Shown here: positions 1 to 5,319 of the stretch, piece by piece
Numbering within the stretch: the stretch's first letter is position 1
How the letters are laid out: every line of letters starts with the position of its first letter
Notes under the pieces: generated by a model
What the model was told of the DNA's origin: nothing
The model's input: only the letters and a program-made list of their open reading frames with translations
Databases searched by the model: none
DNA from: Paracoccaceae bacterium
Lineage (GTDB): Bacteria > Pseudomonadota > Alphaproteobacteria > Rhodobacterales > Rhodobacteraceae
NCBI GenBank assembly: GCA_003512825.1
Contig: DOOI01000066.1
Location: 1 to 5,319, forward strand
Direction: 5' to 3'
Length of the DNA: 5,319 nucleotides
Made by a program: the position numbers and the translations under genes

Positions 1-705
<705 letters not shown>

Positions 706-720
706 TAAGGCGACGTGATT

Positions 721-727
721 GAGGAGG
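721..727 (+). promoter_or_regulatory. Strong ribosome binding site of the 141-residue hypothetical gene
   Basis: GAGGAGG lies four bases before the ATG at 732 and matches the anti-Shine-Dalgarno sequence almost fully. It fixes this ATG as the start and is the main non-homology evidence that the small gene is real. Confidence 0.75.
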
Positions 728-731
728 CCGT

Positions 732-1157
732 ATGGCCGGAGATTTACCCGAGTATTACTTTCGCGTGCGCGAAAACGGTGCCTTCGTGTTTCGAGTCGAT
801 TCCGAAAACCGTCAGCGGCGCATCGAAATGGATCAAATCGCCACGGTGAATATCCGCAATGGCGAGATCAAACCGCAAGGCGAGCGTCAATTGACGCAAG
901 AAGACGTCGTTGTCATCCGCGAGTGGATGGAACAGCGCGTGGCCACTCTGGCCGCGCGCGACATCGACGACATCCACCGTGCCGTCGACTACCTCAATCA
1001 AACCACGCATTGGGTGCAAACCAAAGCCACCGAGGCCCAACTCGACTTGATCTCCGATGCGCTGCTTCTGGCCATGCATGACCTGCGCTCCGTTTTGGTG
1101 CGGAAAAAGGCCGACAGGCTCTTGGCGGCCATTGAAAACACAGCTGCCCAAAGCTGA
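732..1157 (+). CDS. Conserved-type hypothetical protein, 141 residues
   Basis: I do not recognise a named family. The protein is soluble, with no signal peptide or membrane segment. Residues 7-50 look beta-rich (YYFRVRENGAFVFRVD, then a strand pair around QIATVNIRNGEIKP). From residue 54 to the end it is predominantly helical and charged, with regularly spaced hydrophobics (DVVVIREWMEQRVATLAA; LISDALLLAMHDLRSVLV), suggesting a small helical bundle or a dimerisation region. The ATG is chosen because a GAGGAGG ribosome binding site precedes it. The frame is open across the full length and reads as a balanced globular protein, whereas the overlapping frames give low-complexity Arg/His-rich products. 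It follows the aminotransferase by 44 bases and converges on the MATE gene. From memory, similar short proteins occur in Rhodobacterales, but this was not checked. Function unknown. Confidence 0.85.
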   Translation: MAGDLPEYYFRVRENGAFVFRVDSENRQRRIEMDQIATVNIRNGEIKPQGERQLTQEDVVVIREWMEQRVATLAARDIDDIHRAVDYLNQTTHWVQTKATEAQLDLISDALLLAMHDLRSVLVRKKADRLLAAIENTAAQS

Positions 1158-1202
1158 CATCGCTCCCCCACCGCACATATCGCCACTGCATCTAGCGTCA
1201 CC

Positions 1203-1223
1203 GCACGTGGAGTCACCGCGTGC
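1203..1223 (+). terminator. Possible terminator hairpin in the convergent gap
   Basis: GCACGTGG (1203-1210) pairs with CCGCGTGC (1216-1223) around a five-base AGTCA loop. That gives eight pairs including one T-G wobble. It lies 45 bases after the stop of the hypothetical gene and 32 bases beyond the stop of the converging MATE gene. Only a short CAGCTTT follows on the plus strand, so the U-tract is poor. On the minus strand the wobble becomes an A-C mismatch, so it should fold better in plus-strand RNA. The rest of the 1158-1255 gap shows only a short repeated GTCACCGC (1197-1204 and 1212-1219). Confidence 0.35.
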
Positions 1224-1255
1224 CAGCTTTCAGCCGCGCCTCAGCCCCTAGAGCC

Positions 1256-2632
1256 TTAGGCGCCGCTTGCCCCGCTCGGCGCCGAAGCGCCGCCGCGCTG
1301 CTTTGGCAAACTTACCCGCCAGAACCGCAGCATCATCAAGCCGCCCGCAATCGCCAGACCGCCCGCCAACCCCAGCCAGACGCCGACGCCATCCCACCCC
1401 AGAACAAACCCAAGAACATAGCTGAGCGGCACACCGACCACCCAATAGGCGACTGCGGCAATGATCATCGGCACACGGGTATCTTGCACCCCGCGCAACA
1501 GCCCCAGCGCCATCACTTGCGCCGAGTCTGCCAATTGAAATAGGGCCGCCGCCGCCATCAATCCGATCCCGATCGCAATCACCGCGTCCCGGTCCGGATC
1601 ATCGGGGTTCAAAAACATCCCAATCATCGGCCCCGGCAGGGTCAAAAACAGCACCACCGTTGCCGCCGCAGCGGCAAACGACAGCAAGATCACCATCTCA
1701 GCCCCCTCGCGCAGCTCCGCCACCTGCCCCGCGCCCAGCGCGCGGCCCGCGCGAATGGTCGCCACATTCGACAGCCCCACATGCATCATAAACGTCATCG
1801 AAGACAGTTGCAGCGCAATCCCATGAGCCGCCAAAGGAACCGTGCCAAGCCACCCCATCATCAGTGATGCCGCCGAGAACAGCCCCACTTCCGCGATATT
1901 GGTGATCCCGATTGGCCACCCCAATCGGAAAACCCGCGCCAAAGCTTCCCAATCCGCGCGCCAAAAGCGGCGAAACAGCGTGTGTTCGGGAAATATCCGT
2001 ATGGCATAAAGGGCGATGACAATCATCGAAGCCGCCTGCGCGATCACCGAGGCCCAAGCCGAGCCAACAATGCCCATCTCAGGCGCGCCCAGATTGCCAA
2101 AAATCAGCACCCAGTTAAGCCCCGCATTCACGGCCAAAGCCGCCAAGGTTGCCCAAAGCACGATCTTGGTCCGCTCCAGCGCCGACAAATAGCTTTTGAG
2201 CACCATCACCATCAGGGCCGGAAAAATTGACCATCCCGCAACCGCCAGATAATCCCCCGCCCCTGCCGCGATAACCGGATTTTGCCCCAAGGCCAAAAGC
2301 ACGCGTTCCGCACTCATCAGCGCAGGCAATGTCGCCGCCCCATAAGCCAGCGTGATCCACAAGGCCATGCGCGTCACACGGCGCACCTGTGTCACTTCCC
2401 CCGAGGCCTCCGCTTCGGCCACAACAGGCATCACCGCCCAAGCAAAGCCCGAGCCAAAAATGAACAAGATAAAGAAATAGGTCGAGCCCATGACCTGCGC
2501 GGCCAAAGCCTCCACGTCATACCACCCCAACATGAGCGAGTCGGTCAGCCAGATCGAGGTTTGCGCCAGATGGCTCCCGATCAACGGCAGCCCCAAAGTA
2601 AGGATCGCGCGAATATGCTCTTTACGTGTCAT
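1256..2632 (-). CDS. MATE family efflux transporter, NorM type
   Basis: Inner-membrane secondary antiporter of 458 residues, a normal MATE length, expected to expel cationic drugs or metabolites in exchange for Na+ or H+. The two six-helix halves are visible. The first half has GLPLIGSHLAQTS and TDSLMLGW near residues 14-37, LALGQNP at 113-119 and NWVLIFGNLGAPEMGIVGSA at 173-192. The second half has RLGWPIGITNIAEVGLFSA at 236-254, AAHGIALQLSS at 268-278 and LSNVATIRAGRALGAG at 287-302. Acidic residues D31, E248 and D369 sit where Vibrio cholerae NorM has its functional D36, E255 and D371, judged by motif context. The C-terminus ends in a Gly/Ala/Ser-rich tail. The start codon has only a weak AGG just upstream. 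It lies 133 bases after the NicO gene on the same strand and is probably transcribed from its own promoter or by readthrough. Substrate unknown; the family assignment is firm. Confidence 0.95.
   Translation of the reverse strand: MTRKEHIRAILTLGLPLIGSHLAQTSIWLTDSLMLGWYDVEALAAQVMGSTYFFILFIFGSGFAWAVMPVVAEAEASGEVTQVRRVTRMALWITLAYGAATLPALMSAERVLLALGQNPVIAAGAGDYLAVAGWSIFPALMVMVLKSYLSALERTKIVLWATLAALAVNAGLNWVLIFGNLGAPEMGIVGSAWASVIAQAASMIVIALYAIRIFPEHTLFRRFWRADWEALARVFRLGWPIGITNIAEVGLFSAASLMMGWLGTVPLAAHGIALQLSSMTFMMHVGLSNVATIRAGRALGAGQVAELREGAEMVILLSFAAAAATVVLFLTLPGPMIGMFLNPDDPDRDAVIAIGIGLMAAAALFQLADSAQVMALGLLRGVQDTRVPMIIAAVAYWVVGVPLSYVLGFVLGWDGVGVWLGLAGGLAIAGGLMMLRFWRVSLPKQRGGASAPSGASGA
1277..1292 (-). 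other. C(UUCG)G tetraloop hairpin inside the 3' end of the MATE coding sequence
   Basis: In the minus-strand transcript CGGCGC and GCGCCG form a perfect six-pair GC stem closed by the loop UUCG with a C-G closing pair, the known extra-stable tetraloop class. It encodes residues 447-452 and ends 18 bases before the stop codon. No U-tract follows, so a role in protecting the mRNA 3' end or slowing ribosomes is more likely than termination. It may also simply reflect Gly/Ala/Ser codon use. Confidence 0.5.
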
Positions 2633-2660
2633 GACCTAGCGCTACCGCCGCGCCTTACCC

Positions 2661-2690
2661 CACGCAAGACCGGAAACCATTTTCCGCGTG
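2661..2690. repeat. Intergenic dyad upstream of the MATE gene
   Basis: CGGAAA (2671-2676) and TTTCCG (2681-2686) form a perfect six-base inverted repeat around CCAT. Outside it, CACG (2661-2664) pairs with CGTG (2687-2690), with six unpaired bases on one side. It lies 28 bases upstream of the MATE start codon and about 75 bases past the NicO stop. It could be an operator for a dimeric regulator of the MATE gene or an RNA hairpin ending the metal-transport transcript. No T-run follows on either strand. The rest of the 2633-2765 gap shows no convincing promoter. Confidence 0.35.
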
Positions 2691-2765
2691 CCAAAGCAAT
2701 TTAGGTCCCCTGCTCTCTCCGCGCCAGCACCGCAGCCTCACCTGCAAAACCAGACGGCCCCAGTC

Positions 2766-3764
2766 TCAGATTGCCCGCAACAAAAGCTGCAAGGCCGCCG
2801 CCGCCACAATCAACCCGGCCCCGGCTTCCAACGCGGCCAAGGCCCGCCGAGTGCCTGTGCCCCCCGCCATCTGCGCCAAAATTCCCTCTCGCATTGTCAC
2901 CGATGCCATGGCCACTGCGACAGTCACACTCGCCGTGCCCAACCCCATGGCAAAAGCGCCTGCAATTCCGGCGGCACCAATCCCCATTCGCGCGGTGATA
3001 ATCAGCAAGAAAATCGCCCCCGTGCAGGGTCGCAACGCAACTGCGCCCACCAACATCACCGCATCGCGCAGCGATCGCACCTCGGCCACTTCTGCGGCGC
3101 TTGGCCCATGCGAATGACCACAGCTGCAGGTATCCGCCGCGTCAGAAGGGTGCTCATGATGCGCGGAATGATGATGATCATGATGCGCGTGGTCATGCTG
3201 CATCGCCACCGCGCCCTGCGCGCTCCGTGCCGTCCAATCCGTCCATCCGCGCCGCAGCCCACGCAGCATCAGCCACAGCCCGACCAAACCAATCGCCGCA
3301 TAGGACACGGGGGCAAACCAAGCTTCCGCTGCGCCCTCCAACGGTGCCCGCCCCCAGTTCAGCACCCAGATCCCGACATAAACCAAAATCACCGCTGTCA
3401 GCGCCTGCGCGAGACTGGACAGCACGGATAACAAGGCCAATCGCCCCAACGGCACCCGCTGCGCCAACCCATAGCCACCAATCAAGATCTTGCCATGCCC
3501 CGGCCCTGCCGCGTGGAAAAAACCATAAGCAAAACAAAGGCTCATCAGCCCCCAGATCGCCCCGGCCTCACCCGCCTTCAAGGCGCGCACCAAACGCGCC
3601 ATCGCCGTCTGCGTGCTTTGCTGCCCCGAGGCCGCCCAGCGCTCCACCAGCCCCATCCCGCCAAAGCCCCAAAGCCATAGCGCAAGCGCCAAGATCACCG
3701 CCAAAAGTGCGGCCCAAACCAGCCGCATTCTCGGCCCAGCCCCGCCTGTGCTTACTTGCGACAT
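2766..3764 (-). CDS. NicO-family nickel/cobalt/zinc transporter (ZevB/RcnA-like)
   Basis: Polytopic inner-membrane permease of 332 residues. Hydrophobic segments lie near 15-33, 68-84, 105-135, 150-170, 235-257, 263-288 and 308-328. Family signatures are HAAGPGHGK (H84 to K92) and the RPCTGA motif (R245-A250), both of the NicO superfamily. The loop between the central helices (residues 190-219) holds twelve His and two Cys, ending CSCGHSHG, and is an evident metal-binding segment. The gene overlaps the upstream DUF1007 gene by 13 bases, so translation is probably coupled; its own ribosome site (GGTGG) is weak. NicO proteins include exporters (RcnA) and importers (ZevB of Haemophilus influenzae, which is paired with DUF1007 protein ZevA). 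The neighbouring DUF1007 gene favours the ZevAB type, hence zinc or nickel uptake, but transport direction and metal are inferred. No Zur- or NikR-like operator was recognised. Confidence 0.92.
   Translation of the reverse strand: MSQVSTGGAGPRMRLVWAALLAVILALALWLWGFGGMGLVERWAASGQQSTQTAMARLVRALKAGEAGAIWGLMSLCFAYGFFHAAGPGHGKILIGGYGLAQRVPLGRLALLSVLSSLAQALTAVILVYVGIWVLNWGRAPLEGAAEAWFAPVSYAAIGLVGLWLMLRGLRRGWTDWTARSAQGAVAMQHDHAHHDHHHSAHHEHPSDAADTCSCGHSHGPSAAEVAEVRSLRDAVMLVGAVALRPCTGAIFLLIITARMGIGAAGIAGAFAMGLGTASVTVAVAMASVTMREGILAQMAGGTGTRRALAALEAGAGLIVAAAALQLLLRAI
3108..3197 (-). other. Histidine-rich metal-binding loop of the NicO transporter
   Basis: Thirty codons (residues 190-219) encode twelve His, several Asp/Glu and a C-S-C pair between two hydrophobic segments. 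Such His-rich loops are typical of Ni/Co/Zn transporters and may act as a metal buffer or sensor. In the DNA they appear on the plus strand as clustered ATG and ATGATG triplets, a low-complexity patch. Confidence 0.85.
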
Positions 3765-4381
3765 GTCACCGCCACCCGGTCGGCAAAGGCCGCTCCCACC
3801 TCTGGATACTCGTCATCATCCTTGGGAGGGTCCTTATAAAGCGCCTCCTCCACCAAAGTGTAAGCCGCATCCAAATCCGCCGGAGTTATCTCAAAATTGC
3901 AGCCCTCAGGCACCTGCACCCGCCCCGCCAAATCATAGGCCGTGTAAAAGGTCGGATCATACCCGCGCAACACCACCTCGCCCTGCGGCACCTCCAGCGA
4001 GCGATAATGACGACTGATCAATTGCCCAGCCACGACCTCGGTTCCCCGCCCCTCAGGCGCAGTCAAACTCAAAGGTCCGCCACGTGCTTCCACATAGATA
4101 TCGCCTTGAAACTCGGGAATCCAATTCAGATCAAATCCCTGAACCTGCTCCAGTTCCTGAGCGGTCAAAACCCCATCCGCCTCGGGGTCCAATCCCATGT
4201 CCTCTAGGATCAGCAAAGAATAAAGCTCATCATAGCGCCACTCGACCTCAACGCCCACCACATGCCCCTCGGCATCGGCCACAAAGGTCACAGCCAAATC
4301 CACAAACACATGCGGATGCGCGGCCAAAGGCCCCGCCCAACTACAAGCCACCACAGCCAAAGAGGTCAGATATCGTTTCAT
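3752..4381 (-). CDS. DUF1007 family exported protein (ZevA-like partner of the metal transporter)
   Basis: A 209-residue protein with an N-terminal signal sequence (basic MKR, hydrophobic 5-21), probably cleaved before HPHVFVD (22-28), the hallmark N-terminus of mature DUF1007 proteins. His22 and His24 would then sit at the mature end and could bind metal. C13 lies in VVAC, a loose lipobox, so a lipoprotein is a less likely alternative. Residues 65-76 ([12 protein letters not shown]) have the spacing of an EF-hand loop. An acidic patch [11 protein letters not shown] occupies 184-194, and C161 and C207 could form a disulphide. Its last 13 bases overlap the start of the NicO permease gene. In Haemophilus influenzae the equivalent ZevA works with ZevB in zinc acquisition, so a periplasmic or membrane-surface metal-delivery role is inferred. 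The start fits the signal peptide; the ribosome site is weak (GGG). The hydrolase gene ends 148 bases upstream. Confidence 0.9.
   Translation of the reverse strand: MKRYLTSLAVVACSWAGPLAAHPHVFVDLAVTFVADAEGHVVGVEVEWRYDELYSLLILEDMGLDPEADGVLTAQELEQVQGFDLNWIPEFQGDIYVEARGGPLSLTAPEGRGTEVVAGQLISRHYRSLEVPQGEVVLRGYDPTFYTAYDLAGRVQVPEGCNFEITPADLDAAYTLVEEALYKDPPKDDDEYPEVGAAFADRVAVTCRK
4154..4189 (-). other. EF-hand-like loop in the DUF1007 protein
   Basis: Residues D65, E67, D69, G70, L72 and E76 fall at positions 1, 3, 5, 6, 8 and 12 of a canonical twelve-residue EF-hand loop. A helix-like [11 protein letters not shown] precedes it and ELEQVQGFD follows. Calcium or other divalent metal binding is inferred. 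Confidence 0.55.
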
Positions 4382-4485
4382 ACCCGTTTTCTACTGCAGA
4401 CCCAGACCCCGCGAAAGTCCCGTCACACGCCCCCAAACGCGGCCGCGCAACTCTCCGCTCACCACCACCGCTCTCGGCCCAGCCC

Positions 4486-4495
4486 GCAAGCTTGC
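4486..4495. repeat. 10-bp palindrome between hydrolase and DUF1007 genes
   Basis: GCAAGCTTGC is a perfect palindrome 34 bases downstream of the hydrolase stop and about 105 bases upstream of the DUF1007 start. It is the only symmetric element noted in the 148-base gap 4382-4529, where the DUF1007/NicO promoter would be expected. It could be an operator half-pair or chance. No clear -35/-10 pair was seen around it. Confidence 0.25.
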
Positions 4496-4529
4496 CATGT
4501 CCCCGCAAAGCGCAGGCGCATCGCCCGGC

Positions 4530-5319
4530 CTACAAGAACCGCAAGATCGTCGCAGCCACCGCATCAGGCACCTGATGATGCAACCAATGATCTGCGCCGG
4601 GCAGGTTCACCCGCGTCAAATCCGCAGCATAAGTCTCCAAACCTTCGGTCGCTTCCGGCAACAGCGCGCGGTCCTGCGTGCCCCAGATCAACAAATGCGG
4701 ACAGGTAATCCGCAGCCGATTAGGATTGGGCGCAGGGACGTCACGCAGCGGTTCTCCCGGCTTGGCCACCCGCATCGGCGAGGCGCGATACCAATTGACC
4801 ATGCCCCGCATCCGGCCCGGTCGCGCCCATTCAGCCTGATAGGCCGCAAGCCGTTCCCCTGAAAGCCACCCCATCTCCATATGCGCGGCAAAAAGCCCCC
4901 GCAGCTTGGCAAAATCCGCCGCCGCCAATACCTCTTCCGAGCCATCCGCCCGCAACCAATCAATGTATTGCGACGCAGCCGATTGCGCGCCCCCTGCGGC
5001 CAAGGCGCGTTGAAACGGGCCGGGATGAACCCCATTCAAGACCACCAGTTTCTCGACCAACTCCGGGCGCAAAATCGCCAAACCATAAGCCACCGCCGAG
5101 CCCCAGTCATGACCGACCACCGCAATCGGCCCCGCGTCCAATTGCGTCACGATCGCCGCCATATCCGCCACCAAGCGCGCGGGGGCATAGTCTGTTACGG
5201 CATCCGGCGCCGGGCTTTGCCCATAGCCACGCTGATCAGGGGCAATGCAGTAATACTGCTCCGACAGGCGCTCCGCCACTTCCTCCCACGCCCCAGAATA
5301 CTCTGGAAAACCATGCAAG
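4530..5319 (-). CDS. Alpha/beta hydrolase, epoxide-hydrolase-like (5' end beyond window)
   Basis: Probably a cytoplasmic alpha/beta-hydrolase fold enzyme with an aspartate nucleophile. Visible residues, numbered from the first complete codon in the window, are the oxyanion-hole motif HGFPE (2-6), PDQRGYGQS (27-35), the nucleophile elbow GHDWGS with D71, the acid D216 in WGTQDRALLP and the catalytic His244 in GADHWLHH. An Asp in GHDWG, rather than Ser, is typical of epoxide hydrolases and haloalkane dehalogenases. HGFPE and the cap-domain NWYRA with Y177 favour the epoxide hydrolase branch. The second cap tyrosine could be Y118, which is uncertain. The codon before HGFPE is TTG and is read as an internal Leu, since family members carry some 25-40 residues before this motif; the true start is off the window. 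The stop is TAG. Substrate unknown. Confidence 0.92.
   Translation of the reverse strand, partial: LHGFPEYSGAWEEVAERLSEQYYCIAPDQRGYGQSPAPDAVTDYAPARLVADMAAIVTQLDAGPIAVVGHDWGSAVAYGLAILRPELVEKLVVLNGVHPGPFQRALAAGGAQSAASQYIDWLRADGSEEVLAAADFAKLRGLFAAHMEMGWLSGERLAAYQAEWARPGRMRGMVNWYRASPMRVAKPGEPLRDVPAPNPNRLRITCPHLLIWGTQDRALLPEATEGLETYAADLTRVNLPGADHWLHHQVPDAVAATILRFL

Noticed and set aside
744..1178. Minus-strand open frame of 144 codons opposite the hypothetical gene
   Set aside because: The plus-strand frame has a strong ribosome site and a balanced globular composition. The antisense frame has neither, and its product is Gly/His-biased without a recognisable motif.
1247..1260. Short inverted repeat CCTAG-AGCC-TTAGG at the MATE stop codon
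   Set aside because: Only four standard pairs plus a wobble and no T-run; too weak to call a terminator.
2666..2694. Possible MATE promoter with TTGGCA as -35 on the minus strand
   Set aside because: The correctly spaced -10 would be GGTCTT, which does not resemble a -10 element, so I do not call a promoter.
3162..3187. ATG-rich low-complexity patch on the plus strand, resembling a short tandem repeat
   Set aside because: It is the complement of the His codons (CAT/CAC) of the NicO metal-binding loop and needs no separate explanation.
2282..3431. Plus-strand open frames opposite the MATE and NicO genes, which could look like extra genes in the 2633-2765 gap
   Set aside because: Products are Pro/Arg/Gln/His-rich and overlap strong minus-strand genes. 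High GC content on the opposite strand explains the lack of stops.
3101..4207. Long plus-strand open frame of 368 codons opposite the NicO and DUF1007 genes
   Set aside because: It is the antisense shadow of two well-supported genes. Its product is low-complexity and rich in Pro, Ala, Arg and His, with no motif and no ribosome binding site I could see.
5316..5318. TTG as the start codon of the alpha/beta hydrolase
   Set aside because: It lies directly before HGFPE, which in this fold follows two beta strands. Starting here would remove the first strands, so the frame must continue beyond the window.

Overview
The window looks like ordinary chromosomal DNA of a GC-rich alphaproteobacterium, most likely from the Rhodobacterales (Roseobacter/Rhodobacter type). 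This rests on general protein character: the aspartate aminotransferase, the short hypothetical behind it and the DUF1007/NicO pair all read like Rhodobacteraceae proteins. No database was searched. There is no rRNA, tRNA, CRISPR array, insertion sequence or phage gene.

Layout. On the plus strand lie the 3' two thirds of a class I aminotransferase (1-687, cut by the window start) and, 44 bases on, a 141-residue conserved-type hypothetical protein with a strong ribosome binding site (732-1157). A 98-base convergent gap (1158-1255) holds a hairpin that may serve as terminator. Everything after it is on the minus strand. Read in the direction of transcription, these are an epoxide-hydrolase-like alpha/beta hydrolase (4530-5319, its N-terminus beyond the window), a DUF1007 periplasmic protein (3752-4381), a NicO-family metal permease with a histidine-rich loop (2766-3764, overlapping the DUF1007 gene by 13 bases) and a NorM-type MATE efflux transporter (1256-2632). 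No gene-free stretch exceeds 150 bases.

How the genes work together. The only clear functional unit is the overlapping DUF1007-NicO pair. It has the architecture of the ZevA/ZevB zinc uptake system described in Haemophilus influenzae: an exported metal-binding partner next to a seven-helix-type permease. The metal (Zn, Ni or Co) and the direction of transport cannot be read from sequence. The MATE transporter and the hydrolase share the strand, but gaps of 133 and 148 bases make one operon uncertain. The aminotransferase belongs to central amino acid metabolism.

I found no novel multi-gene system. The items most worth a second look are the ZevAB-like pair with an EF-hand-like loop in its periplasmic member, a C(UUCG)G-capped hairpin inside the 3' end of the MATE gene, and two intergenic dyads.
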